Shown here piece by piece: positions 25,555 to 33,804 of a stretch of 46,622 nucleotides of DNA (position 1 is the stretch's first letter; every line of letters starts with the position of its first letter). The DNA comes from an uncultured Flavihumibacter sp. Lineage in GTDB: Bacteria; Bacteroidota; Bacteroidia; Chitinophagales; Chitinophagaceae. The stretch is taken from NCBI GenBank assembly GCA_946482545.1, contig CAMLRX010000018.1, positions 1 through 46,622 on the forward strand. The letters run 5' to 3'. The notes beneath the pieces were generated by a model. The model saw only the letters and a program-made list of their open reading frames with translations, did no database searches and was not told the DNA's origin. The translations under genes were made by a program, and so were the position numbers.

Positions 25555-26439
25555 TTAGTATTGGCATTGTTTGTATTGCCAAATTTCTTTATCCATACTT
25601 TCTGGAATTAAAGTTTCATCGTCTAATACATCATTTCCCACAAGCGACATTGATCTTTGAATTAAAAGCATTACGCTCCATTTTTCTTTAAGTTCAGTAG
25701 GGCATGCCTTTTCAATTATCGATCCATTTAGTCGCATTCTCATGATATCAATGCAGGTTTTAAATCCAACAATTAACCTTCTTATTTTTCGATTCTTTTG
25801 AAGGAATATGTTCGGTATTAATTCAGACACTAGTCTGTCGGCCCTGTCGAGTTGGTCAATTAAGAAAGATTGATATTCTGGTGTAAGAAGAACGGAATCG
25901 GTAGGGTAATTTCTATAAACAATGTCGGAGAATATTAAACTCAATCTTGAAAACATACTTCTAAAATCCCTTTCCGCTTCTGTATATCGAATGAGAGAAT
26001 CAATCCTGTTATTCGCCATAACGAGTTTTTGAAGTAACAATTGTTCTTTCAAAACACTTGTCGAAATCTCTTCAAATGCTAATTGTTTTTTTTGGTTCTC
26101 AATCGCCGTGTCGTGCCTGTGAATAATCTTCGATAGATTTGATATAGTAGAGTCAGTTTTTACATTTAATTCTTTTTGTGTTTTGTTCAATGATTCTTGG
26201 CTCGATGCAATGCCGGTAAGGGTTTCAATAATTGCAGATTGCGATTTGTCCTTTTCGGTAAGCCACAATGTAACGAAAGCTAAAACAGTAGCTGCTAAGG
26301 CAAAAATGAAGTTGGTACGGTTTGAATAGTTCTTCAACTTATCTTCCGCCAGTGCGCCTGTTGACACAAGTGCCAGCCCTATAATAAGTATCCCGATTAG
26401 TATATAAGGTGTGAGTGCTGAAACCGCCATTTTATCCAA
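25555..26439 (-). CDS. Orphan membrane protein with two TM helices and coiled coil
   Basis: A 294-residue protein I do not recognise. Two transmembrane helices lie at about 11-31 (PYILIGILIIGLALVSTGAL) and 43-60 (NFIFALAATVLAFVTLWL). A heptad-rich coiled coil follows (about 75-140; SQESLNKTQKELNVKTDSTI, IENQKKQLAFEEIS), then a helical C-terminal domain with YRNYPTDSVLLTPEYQSFLI and KWSVMLLIQRSMSLVGND. Base composition is very AT-rich, unlike the genes before the tRNA. It stands alone, on the same strand as the fic gene upstream of it (225-base gap). The TM pair plus coiled-coil plan recalls membrane effectors of accessory systems, but nothing in the sequence proves that. Confidence 0.7.
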   Translation of the reverse strand: MDKMAVSALTPYILIGILIIGLALVSTGALAEDKLKNYSNRTNFIFALAATVLAFVTLWLTEKDKSQSAIIETLTGIASSQESLNKTQKELNVKTDSTISNLSKIIHRHDTAIENQKKQLAFEEISTSVLKEQLLLQKLVMANNRIDSLIRYTEAERDFRSMFSRLSLIFSDIVYRNYPTDSVLLTPEYQSFLIDQLDRADRLVSELIPNIFLQKNRKIRRLIVGFKTCIDIMRMRLNGSIIEKACPTELKEKWSVMLLIQRSMSLVGNDVLDDETLIPESMDKEIWQYKQCQY

Positions 26440-26664
26440 TCAGTTTTAAATTTTCTCAATGCCCCAATCCTAACTTAACACGTTCCGATAGCGGGACGGC
26501 TTAATGACATACTGGAGTTTGGATACGTAAACAGTCTTGTCGAGATTGAATTTATTTTCAAAAAAGAAATCGTGTTTACTGCCTTACCCTACTAACATTA
26601 AACCGCTGTTAGCAGCCGCACGATTTCAATACTTATGAGTCATTAAATCTATCAAATTTCATTG

Positions 26665-27705
26665 TCATTTTATTGTATAACTCACATTGCGTCCGCTTCC
26701 TTGTTTTTCAATCAGTCCTTTTTTGAGCAACTCTGATAAAATTCGCTTCACGGTTGGTGAGGGTATCGCCAACTTTTCTGAAATTTCTCCCGACTGAATG
26801 TTAGGGCGGATTTGAATAATAGTATAAATCGATTTTTCTTTGGGTGAAAGCCGTGTTTCCAAACCGCTTTTTTGCAATTTTCTCAACAGTTGCGATTGAA
26901 TATTTGACAAGCAATTCAAAAAGAACTCTATCCAAACGGTTATATCTTCGTTTGGGCGTTGTGCCTGACAACTTCTAAGTGCCTGGTAATACTCATTTTT
27001 TCGGGTTTCTATTTCGTGCTCAAAACTTACATATTGTATCCATTTATACCCGTTTTTGAGAAGTAAAAGCGTTGAAATCAAACGGCTTATCCTACCGTTT
27101 CCGTCTTGGAATGGGTGAACGCTTAAAAAATCATAGACAAAAGATGCTATTTTGATTAAGGTGTGTACCTCAGTTTCTGAGTTATACCAATCCAGTAGGG
27201 CCCTTATAGCATCTTCTGTGGCAAATCCCGCTGCGGTTGTTTGAAAAACGATTTGTTGTGTACCGTCTGGAAAAGAGGCTTCAACTGCGTTACTATGAAC
27301 CTTATAATTGCCTTTATGCCATTCGTCCTTGGTGCTGTATTTCAGCAAACTGTTGTGTAAACTTTTGATATGATTTTCTGTAACGCTGATGTTTTCAAAT
27401 GATTCAGAAATCAAGTCTAGCACTTCAAAATATCCTACTACTTCCTGCGAATCTCGGTCAGTAAGCTTGGTGATGTCAATTTTCTGAATCAATACATCAA
27501 CTTCTTCGTCACTCATTTTGTTGCCTTCTATACGGTTTGAAGCTCCTACGCTTCTCACAGTAGCGATGCTTTTTAACTCTTTAAGGCTTTGTCCTTCTTT
27601 ACGTTCAATAGATGTCCAGTTTGCATCAAAACGGTCTATTTCGCTTATTAGCTTAATCAGCTTCCAATCAACATTCAATTTGAAATTATATACGAGATTG
27701 TTCAT
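26665..27705 (-). CDS. Fic-family AMPylase with N-terminal inhibitory helix and winged HTH
   Basis: A 346-residue protein. The catalytic Fic motif HPFQDGNGRISR (HPFxxGNGRxxR) is intact, with the flap region PDGTQQIVFQTTA before it. An N-terminal inhibitory motif SNRIEGN ([S/T]xxxE[G/N]) places it in class II, the self-inhibited Fic proteins that carry the inhibitory helix before the Fic core. The last ~70 residues form a winged HTH (SGEISEKLAIPSPTVKRILSELLKKGLIEKQGSG). Fic enzymes transfer AMP from ATP to a Ser/Thr/Tyr of a target protein. The HTH suggests it also binds DNA, and a set of TGATACG repeats overlaps its start region. AT-rich gene in the tRNA-adjacent segment; target unknown. Confidence 0.93.
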   Translation of the reverse strand: MNNLVYNFKLNVDWKLIKLISEIDRFDANWTSIERKEGQSLKELKSIATVRSVGASNRIEGNKMSDEEVDVLIQKIDITKLTDRDSQEVVGYFEVLDLISESFENISVTENHIKSLHNSLLKYSTKDEWHKGNYKVHSNAVEASFPDGTQQIVFQTTAAGFATEDAIRALLDWYNSETEVHTLIKIASFVYDFLSVHPFQDGNGRISRLISTLLLLKNGYKWIQYVSFEHEIETRKNEYYQALRSCQAQRPNEDITVWIEFFLNCLSNIQSQLLRKLQKSGLETRLSPKEKSIYTIIQIRPNIQSGEISEKLAIPSPTVKRILSELLKKGLIEKQGSGRNVSYTIK

Positions 27706-27707
27706 TT

Positions 27708-27798
27708 TGATACGATTTGATACGTAAAGATATGGTTATGATCTAAACAGTGGTATAAATTGATACGAATTGATCCGTTTTTGATTGATTATGATACG
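27708..27798. repeat. Five TGATACG-type repeats at the fic promoter
   Basis: The heptamer TGATACG occurs at 27708, 27718, 27761 and 27792, and as TGATCCG at 27771. Two pairs are spaced exactly 10 bases apart, one helical turn, so a protein would meet them on the same face of the DNA. The first copy lies 3 bases from the fic start codon. Binding here would block fic expression, which fits autoregulation by the winged HTH of the Fic protein. Confidence 0.65.
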
Positions 27799-27820
27799 AA
27801 AACGCAATTGTTTTCAGACT

Positions 27821-28989
27821 TTAAAACCGGGGAAGTGCTCCCATTACCTCAATCACTCCTTCCAACCCCTCTTCTCCCGACCCCCTGAGCAAGATTTTTC
27901 CCTCACTATCAATTAATACAAAAGTTGGAAACTCAGTAACACGCAATATCCTGGTAAGCCCGTACGGCATTTGGTCTTTTCCTTCCACCAAATGATCCCA
28001 CACCATTTTATTGGCATCTGCATACGCCTTAACTTTCTTCACATCATCATCAAAAGCAATACTCACGATCGCTACCTTATCCTTGTATTGCGCCGCGAAC
28101 ATCCGGAGTTTTGGCGTCAGTTCAAGACAAGGCCCGCACCAGGTTCCCCAGAAGTCCAGGAGTATATACTTTTTAGGAATTGGGATATTCATCTTTTTCC
28201 CGGCAATAGTGGTGGCGCTGAATGGTGCGATCCAAAATCCGGCTGTAGTGCCTCTTGGTTTATCGGTTTCGGCCAGTTTTGTAAGAACAAGTTTTCTAAA
28301 TGATTTGTCGATAGAAGAAAGAATGTAAGTGTGGTTATTAAGTTGAATAAATTCACCCATCTTTTTAGCGCTGTTCCTGAAGAATTTTTAATGGCAACAA
28401 GAATATCTTCTTCAGTTGTAAAGCTGATGTCAGGCCTTCGGTTTGCAATAAATAACTGTATGCCTGATAAATTCATGCCTTCAAAATGTTCATACCCTTT
28501 CACCATCAGGTAAAGCGATTGTTCTTCTTCGGAATGGTACGTGAAAGCGGTTTTATAAGGGTAGGGCTGTAGGGTAATTCTGATATCCGTTCCGGGAATA
28601 GTTACTTGAATGTAGGGCAATGCAGCAATCTGATTTTTTGAAGAAGGATAATGCAGAATGCGGTCATCTGTGAAGTCCTGGTTGAAATTTGTATCCGCTA
28701 TTACAACAATGCTATCGTTTATTGTGCCGATAAAGAAATTCAAATGAATGTTTTGTATGGAATCATCCGTTCCCGCATATCGGAGTTTATGGTATTTGAC
28801 GAGGTGAGCCGCTGTTTTAACAGGGGGAAGCGTGTACTTTTGATCACTTATGAAAGTGGGCATTATGCCTGTTTTGAAAGGTCCTTCGCCTGTCTTTCTT
28901 GCCAAATCGACCTGCAACGTTTGACGCTGTGCAAAACTTCCCTTGGAAAAAAGTATGATCAGAATAGTTGTTAAACAGTGTCTCAACAT
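27821..28989 (-). pseudogene. TlpA-like thioredoxin-fold protein, broken by a frameshift
   Basis: Two frames together make one secreted protein. The first starts at ATG 28989 with signal peptide MLRHCLTTILIILFSKGSFA and runs to KNSSGTALKRW. The second continues as KMGEFIQLNNHTY and ends at 27821 with a thioredoxin domain (ILLDFWGTWCGPCLELTPKL). The join is at an A5 run (minus strand; plus 28362-28366): reading GCGCTAAAAAG needs one more A, or a -1 shift, to restore ALKKMGEF. The N-terminal part has a long beta-rich region with no named family. The intact gene would be a periplasmic thiol-disulfide oxidoreductase. A true mutation, a sequencing error in the homopolymer, or programmed slippage cannot be told apart here. 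Confidence 0.8.
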
Positions 28990-29056
28990 GGCGTTTATGC
29001 ATTTGGGATTTTCTGAAAGGAGAAAAAACACTTCCGCAAATCAATGATTATTGAAA

Positions 29057-30211
29057 TCATAACTCCTTTAATCTGCTTTCGATCTCCTCGAACTCAAGAT
29101 CGTGCTCAATAATTTTTCCGGTAGCCGTTTCCACTACTATATATCTTGGAATAGTTGTAATACTGAGTTCTTTAAGGCCAATGTTCCGGGATACTTCCGT
29201 AAGCCATACATCGGGATAGCCGCTTTTCCTGCGTTTTCTATAATTGATCCAGTCGGCTTTTTTGTAATCCGTAGCAATTCCGGCAATTCCGGTTTGTGCA
29301 TCCTTGTATTTCGCGGCAAGCTTTTCCAGCCCCGGTTGTTGCTGAATGCAGGGACCGCACCATGTTGCCCAGAACTCCAGCACCAGGTATTTCTTTTCAG
29401 GATATAGTTCCGATAAGGTGCGTTTTTTTCCGTTCAGGTCTTCGAAGCTTAAAACAGGTAAGTATTCAGGACGGCGGGGGATCGAATTGCCGACCTCTTC
29501 TTCAAATGTAGCCAGGTAACGGAGGTAGGATGGCCGCCTTTGTAATTCAGGTGCAATAGACTTAAAAGCAGTATCTATATATGCCCTGTACTTATAAGTG
29601 AACCCTGGAACCGGTAACCTGGCTAACCCTCGGAGATGCTCCAGTGCCAGGAGTGATGTGCTGTGTTCCCGGATAAGTCTCGCGGTTGTAATAATTCGCC
29701 AATCGTTGATTTCATTCATTTTCTGGCTGGTGATTTCCGTCTGGTCATCTTCTCTGAAACGCCGCTCATATTCTTTTTCTATTTCTGTAAACGCCCGCTG
29801 TTCCCTGTTAAAGCGCCCGCCATTAATAATTAACTCATGTTTTTTTTCATTGAAATTTAAGTCCAGGGATGTGGTGTCGATAATGAATTTAGAAGTCCTG
29901 ATTTCGCGTTGCTGTACTTTCTTTCTGTAAATATTCAGACTCATATCACTCTCCTTAGAAAGAAAAATAAAAGCATGGAGTACCGTATCTGTCAGGTCAA
30001 GCTTCACCGGTATCTCAAAATTGAAAGCGCCGTTTTTTAGCGCCGATTTGTAAAAAGCAGTATTCCCAGGTCCGTTACCTGTTAGAATATAGGCGAATTT
30101 ATGCGTTGTTTGATCAAGCACTTCGCCTGTGATTACTACCTTTTTCACCTGAGCAAATACAAACAAAGGAAGAAGGATAAAAATAAGTATTACTAACCTG
30201 AGAAGTTTCAT
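29057..30211 (-). CDS. TlpA-family thiol-disulfide oxidoreductase
   Basis: A 384-residue periplasmic protein. Signal peptide 1-21 (ends LFVFAQ), a DUF4369-like beta domain (VVITGEVLDQ through LNIYRKKVQQRE), a helical middle (about 140-240), then a C-terminal thioredoxin fold with the redox motif FWATWCGPCIQQQPGLEKLA and the cis-Pro loop SITTIPRYIVV. Such proteins reduce or reshuffle disulfides on exported proteins; the many family copies in Bacteroidota make the partner hard to predict. It lies 67 bases upstream of the frameshifted TlpA-like gene on the same strand, so the two probably formed one operon. A -7-like TACTTTTT lies about 50 bases before the ATG. Confidence 0.92.
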   Translation of the reverse strand: MKLLRLVILIFILLPLFVFAQVKKVVITGEVLDQTTHKFAYILTGNGPGNTAFYKSALKNGAFNFEIPVKLDLTDTVLHAFIFLSKESDMSLNIYRKKVQQREIRTSKFIIDTTSLDLNFNEKKHELIINGGRFNREQRAFTEIEKEYERRFREDDQTEITSQKMNEINDWRIITTARLIREHSTSLLALEHLRGLARLPVPGFTYKYRAYIDTAFKSIAPELQRRPSYLRYLATFEEEVGNSIPRRPEYLPVLSFEDLNGKKRTLSELYPEKKYLVLEFWATWCGPCIQQQPGLEKLAAKYKDAQTGIAGIATDYKKADWINYRKRRKSGYPDVWLTEVSRNIGLKELSITTIPRYIVVETATGKIIEHDLEFEEIESRLKEL

Positions 30212-30414
30212 TCAGTTGTTTTTTAACGGTACAATCAATTCAATAAAAAAAGTATGGAAAGGAACAACTAAGTTCGTAAAACAATACCTGTTGCCAATTA
30301 ATCTTTAACAACCAGCCTGAAGTATTCCCCAGCGCATATTTGTAAACATACTTCCTCACAGAGAAAGCCTTGGATTCCGCTAAAAAAAACAACCTAACAC
30401 AAACTATATCTCAC

Positions 30415-30443
30415 AAAAAAAGCCGCCTCACTTAAGAGACGGC
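30415..30443 (-). terminator. Rho-independent terminator of the alpha/beta hydrolase gene
   Basis: Minus strand GCCGTCTC-ttaagt-GAGGCGGC (one internal mismatch) is followed by seven Ts. It lies about 35 bases after the stop of the hydrolase gene. Confidence 0.85.
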
Positions 30444-30479
30444 CCTTGTTTCCTCATGCCCGCCCAATAATTCCTCATC

Positions 30480-31301
30480 CTATCCCTGAATAAAAGCCAG
30501 AATATCTTTATTAATCGTATCCGCTTCTGTAGTGGGCATGCCATGCGGAAAACCAGGGTAAATAATCAGTTTTCCGTTCTTCAGCAGTTCATTCGCTTTT
30601 ACCGCGGTGGTGGCGTAGGGCACGATCTGATCGTCGTCGCCGTGCAACACCAGTACAGGTACATCCACAGTTTTCAGGTCTTCGGTAAAATCGGTTTCTG
30701 AAAACACCTTGATGCAGTCGTAATGGGCTTTGATGCCGCCCATCATGCCCTGGCGCCACCAGTTGTCCTGAATGCCTTTTTTGATGTTCGCGCCTTCCCT
30801 GTTGTAGCCGTAAAAAGGGAAAGTGATGTCGTGGTAGAATTGTTGCCTGTTGGTGAGCGTATTGTGGCGGATATCATCGAAAACGGCCAGGGGTACACCA
30901 TCGGGATTGTTCTCATCCTTAATCATATACGGGGTGATGGCGCTGATGAGTACCACTTTCGACACACGGTCGCGACCGTATTTCGCGGCGTAACGGATGG
31001 CTTCGCCTCCACCAGTAGAGTGACCGATGTGGATGGTGTCTTTCAGGTCAAGAAAAGCTGTTAGTTCGGCTACATCTGCGGCGTAGGTATCCATATCGTT
31101 GCCTGTAGCGGTTTGCGTGGACCTTCCGTGCCCGCGCCTGTCGTGGGCGATTACCCTGAAGCCTTTGTCGAGGAAGAACATGATTTGCGCGTCCCAGTCA
31201 TCGGAAGATAAGGGCCATCCGTGGTGGAAAAATATCGGTTGCCCCGTGCCGAAGTCTTTAAAATAAATTTCTGTGCCGTCTTTTACTGTGAACTTGTTCA
31301 T
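30480..31301 (-). CDS. Alpha/beta hydrolase, non-heme haloperoxidase/arylesterase type
   Basis: A 273-residue cytoplasmic hydrolase with the oxyanion region FFHHGWPLSSDDW, the nucleophile elbow GHSTGGGE (Ser95), the acid in LHGDDDQIVP and the histidine in PGFPHGMPTT. The ANIKKGIQDNWW segment and overall length match the cofactor-free chloroperoxidase group, which are esterases that also make peracids. Its composition is GC-richer than its neighbours on both sides. It is divergent from a Crp/Fnr regulator (394-base gap), which may control it. The natural substrate cannot be read from the sequence. It has its own terminator. Confidence 0.93.
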   Translation of the reverse strand: MNKFTVKDGTEIYFKDFGTGQPIFFHHGWPLSSDDWDAQIMFFLDKGFRVIAHDRRGHGRSTQTATGNDMDTYAADVAELTAFLDLKDTIHIGHSTGGGEAIRYAAKYGRDRVSKVVLISAITPYMIKDENNPDGVPLAVFDDIRHNTLTNRQQFYHDITFPFYGYNREGANIKKGIQDNWWRQGMMGGIKAHYDCIKVFSETDFTEDLKTVDVPVLVLHGDDDQIVPYATTAVKANELLKNGKLIIYPGFPHGMPTTEADTINKDILAFIQG

Positions 31302-31695
31302 TGCTTTCTACTTTAAGTTGTATAATATTTAAACGGAATGGTGGATCATCAACTGAAAAAACCGTTCCCGTTGCTGTGTGGGATTGATTTTTCCGTTTGA
31401 CGAAGCAAAGTTCTTCCAAATAGCGGCTCCTGTAAATGGACATATATCCCTTTGAGTTGTACTTTTTTCTCCTTTATGCGAGGCGGGCAATACACAAACT
31501 GAATCCTTACCTTATACCCGGTTTTTTGAAAGGGTTGTAATTAACTGGTAATACTTTTTTTATATGAAATTGAATAATGCCTACTGTCGGAGCGATTTTC
31601 TGACTAGTTTTAATCATATTACCAACCTGTAATAATAACCATCATTATGCAGGAGGGGCAATATAGAATAACCGGGAATAAAACATGCAAAATCA
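31302..31695. other. Divergent intergenic region, hydrolase / Crp-Fnr regulator
   Basis: AT-rich and without a credible gene. A 61-codon minus frame (31258-31443) overlaps the hydrolase start and is not supported. It must hold both promoters, but I see no perfect TAnnTTTG element and no clear dyad matching the one in front of the two outer-membrane protein genes downstream. Confidence 0.5.
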
Positions 31696-32277
31696 ATGCA
31701 AGACATACTATTTGACTTTATCTCAAAATACATTTCGCTAACAGAAGAGGAGAAGAACGCAATACTTTCATTAGACTTATTCCGATCGGTGAAGAAAGGG
31801 ACGATTCTGCTCAAAGAAGGACAAAAATCCAACAGCAGTTACTTTGTGCTGAAAGGCTGCATCAGAACCTATTATGTTTTAGATAGTGAAGAAAAAACCA
31901 CAGCTTTCTACACAGAAATGGAAGCGCTTACTCCTCCTTGTGTAATAAACAAAACGCCGTCCGAATATTACATAAGTTGTATTGAAGACACCATCCTTAC
32001 AGTTTCAAATACCGATATGGAAGCAGAAGTGAACAGTAAGTTTCCCAAGTTTGAAATAATGTGCAGATTGCTGTCGGAAGAATTGCTGGCCAAAGTGAAA
32101 ATCAATTTTGACGAGTTTAAGACATCATCTCCTGAACAACGATACCTGAACCTTATACAAAAACGACCTGACCTGATCCAGCGTGTTCCACAACACCAAC
32201 TAGCAAGTTATCTTGGCATCACACCACAATCATTAAGCCGGCTGAGGGCAAGGATTTCGGAAAAAAGCAAGGGATAG
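31696..32277 (+). CDS. Crp/Fnr-family transcriptional regulator
   Basis: A 193-residue protein with a cyclic-nucleotide-binding-type beta barrel (VKKGTILLKEGQKSNSSYFV, LKGCIRTYYVLDSEEKTTAF) and a C-terminal winged HTH (PQHQLASYLGITPQSLSRLR). The barrel lacks the arginine-serine phosphate cassette of true cAMP receptors, as is common in the Bacteroidota members, and there is no Fe-S cysteine set of the FNR type. Only 80 bases separate it from the first of two outer-membrane protein genes, whose promoters share a dyad about 45 bases upstream of the expected transcript start. It is a good candidate activator for these. Confidence 0.92.
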   Translation: MQDILFDFISKYISLTEEEKNAILSLDLFRSVKKGTILLKEGQKSNSSYFVLKGCIRTYYVLDSEEKTTAFYTEMEALTPPCVINKTPSEYYISCIEDTILTVSNTDMEAEVNSKFPKFEIMCRLLSEELLAKVKINFDEFKTSSPEQRYLNLIQKRPDLIQRVPQHQLASYLGITPQSLSRLRARISEKSKG

Positions 32278-32280
32278 TTT

Positions 32281-32331
32281 CATTTCTTAGCTAAAGTGAA
32301 CGGATTCCTTTAACCTCCCCATCTACTTTTG
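32281..32331 (+). promoter_or_regulatory. Promoter of the first barrel gene, with dyad
   Basis: CATTTCTTAGCTAAAGTGAA at 32281-32300 carries the dyad CTTAGCTAAAG (32286-32296). TACTTTTG at 32324-32331 is a perfect -7 element. The distance from CATTTCTTA to the -7 element is 43 bases, identical to the second copy at 33032. Confidence 0.6.
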
Positions 32332-32357
32332 CAGCAACATAAAAATGAAAACATGTT

Positions 32358-32975
32358 ATGCAAAAAAGAATAGTATGGATCGGGCTTGTCCTGTGCTTGG
32401 GCGGAAGCTTCCAGGCAAATGCGCAAAATGAAAAACAAGACAGTACTTTCAAAAGGTGGTTCGTAGGAAGTTCACTCTTTCTGTTAGGGAATTTTGATAA
32501 AGTAAATAACCCTGAATATGTGCAGTTAAATGTTGGTTACAGGCTCACTCCGAAAGATGTTGTATCCTTCGAATTTAAAAGGTCCATTTATGCCTGGCCG
32601 TTAGGGATTCCGTTTGGCCCTTCATTTGACGCACCCGGACTCAACTATCCCGGGCACGCACGCATACTTGCACCAACATTAGCCTACCAGCGTTTCTGGT
32701 GGAAAGGAGTCTATACCTCTGTTTATGCGCTGAATGCATTTGAAAAGTATTTGGATGAGCATAAAAAAAAGATTGGAAACGGATATACCTTATACCTGAA
32801 CTTCCATTTGGGCTACCAGTTTAAGTTTTTTAAGAACCGCTTCTTTTTTGAGCCGGCTATCGGATGCAGTTACTGGCCTGTAAGAACCAATGTTCCCGCA
32901 TCTTTTAAACTGGCAGAAAAAAAATGGCCTGACTACTTTATTCAACCCGGCCTTCATTTCGGGTTTAACTTTTAG
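32358..32975 (+). CDS. Small outer-membrane beta-barrel-like protein (copy 1)
   Basis: A 205-residue protein with a signal peptide (1-22, ends ANAQ), then KQDSTFKRWFVGSSLFLLGN and alternating beta strands rich in aromatic residues (YVQLNVGYRLTPKDVVSFEF, YLNFHLGYQFKFF), ending LHFGFNF as outer-membrane barrels do. No family name can be given. It is a tandem paralogue of the next gene: both share QDSTxKxWFVGSSLF, LGYR/VGYR, AYQRF and PGLHFGxNF at the same places. It has its own promoter copy. Confidence 0.8.
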   Translation: MQKRIVWIGLVLCLGGSFQANAQNEKQDSTFKRWFVGSSLFLLGNFDKVNNPEYVQLNVGYRLTPKDVVSFEFKRSIYAWPLGIPFGPSFDAPGLNYPGHARILAPTLAYQRFWWKGVYTSVYALNAFEKYLDEHKKKIGNGYTLYLNFHLGYQFKFFKNRFFFEPAIGCSYWPVRTNVPASFKLAEKKWPDYFIQPGLHFGFNF

Positions 32976-33031
32976 CAGCCAAAAGACCAGCATAAAGCGC
33001 AACTGTGATGAAATAAAGTAAAGGCTAATGC

Positions 33032-33082
33032 CATTTCTTAACTTAAGTGAACGTATTTAAGGAAAGCGCCAATCTACTTTTA
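33032..33082 (+). promoter_or_regulatory. Promoter of the second barrel gene, with dyad
   Basis: CATTTCTTAACTTAAGTGAA at 33032-33051 carries the perfect dyad CTTAA-C-TTAAG (33037-33047). TACTTTTA at 33075-33082 is a one-mismatch -7 element. Sequence and spacing match the promoter at 32281. Confidence 0.55.
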
Positions 33083-33109
33083 CAGCATTCTTTACCAATT
33101 TAAAAAGAA

Positions 33110-33739
33110 ATGCGAAAAAAAATTTTATGGATTGCGACTGCCTTCATGCTGGCAAGCAGTTTACAGGTGAATGCTCAATACAAAAAACAAGACAGTACTT
33201 ACAAAAAATGGTTCGTTGGTAGTTCCCTGTTTGTTTTGCTGGGTAATATGGATACTAAAAATCCGCCGAACTTCGCCCAACTCAATTTAGGCTATCGGAT
33301 CACGGAAAAAGATGTTATCACAGTAGAACCCAAAACCTGGAAATACGCCTGGCCGAATGGAATTCACCCTTTTTTAAATAAATCATATGGAAAACCAGAG
33401 GAGAAATTCCCGGGATATGTGCGTGAGTTTGGCGTATCGCTGGCTTACCAGCGCTTTTTTGGGGAAAGGGTATATGCCGAACTTAATGTAATGCCAACGC
33501 TGCAAAAATTCTTGGATGACAACGGCAGGAAAGTTGACAATGGTTTTCAGCTTTTCAATACTTACCGGGTGGGTTATCATGTCAAACTTTTTAAAGACAG
33601 GTTTTTTATTCAGCCATCAATAGCGATCACCCACCGCGCTTATCATACAAAAATGCCTGAAGGGTTTAAACAATTTGATGACAGGTGGCCGAAATTTGTT
33701 TTCGGAGAACCGGGACTTCATTTTGGGTACAATTTTTAA
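33110..33739 (+). CDS. Small outer-membrane beta-barrel-like protein (copy 2)
   Basis: A 209-residue protein, signal peptide 1-22 (ends VNAQ), then KQDSTYKKWFVGSSLFVLLG, FAQLNLGYRITEKDVITVEP, SLAYQRFFGERVYAELNV and the ending FGEPGLHFGYNF. It is collinear with the preceding gene over its whole length, with roughly half the residues alike by eye, so the two arose by tandem duplication, promoter included. The C-terminal aromatic residue fits recognition by the barrel assembly machinery. Function is unknown; expression is probably set by the neighbouring Crp/Fnr-type regulator. Confidence 0.8.
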   Translation: MRKKILWIATAFMLASSLQVNAQYKKQDSTYKKWFVGSSLFVLLGNMDTKNPPNFAQLNLGYRITEKDVITVEPKTWKYAWPNGIHPFLNKSYGKPEEKFPGYVREFGVSLAYQRFFGERVYAELNVMPTLQKFLDDNGRKVDNGFQLFNTYRVGYHVKLFKDRFFIQPSIAITHRAYHTKMPEGFKQFDDRWPKFVFGEPGLHFGYNF

Positions 33740-33804
33740 GGGTAATTGAATAGTGCAGATAAGCTATTGATTAAACTCTTCGATGTTCATATTAACCATA
33801 TTCA

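Noticed and set aside
26580..26640. GCTG-TTAG-CAGC hairpin and TAAC/GTTAG strings near fic, suggesting an integron attC site
   Set aside because: The paired R and L boxes of attC cannot be aligned, and no integrase or repeated sites are present.
28362..28368. Programmed -1 frameshift in the TlpA-like gene
   Set aside because: The site reads CTA AAA AGA in frame, not the efficient A AAA AAG heptamer, and I see no stimulatory stem; mutation or base-call error is simpler.
25150..31300. Second att site (direct repeat of the tRNA-Arg 3' end)
   Set aside because: No copy of GATTCCTGTCGAGGCT or a close variant was found downstream, so island boundaries remain open.
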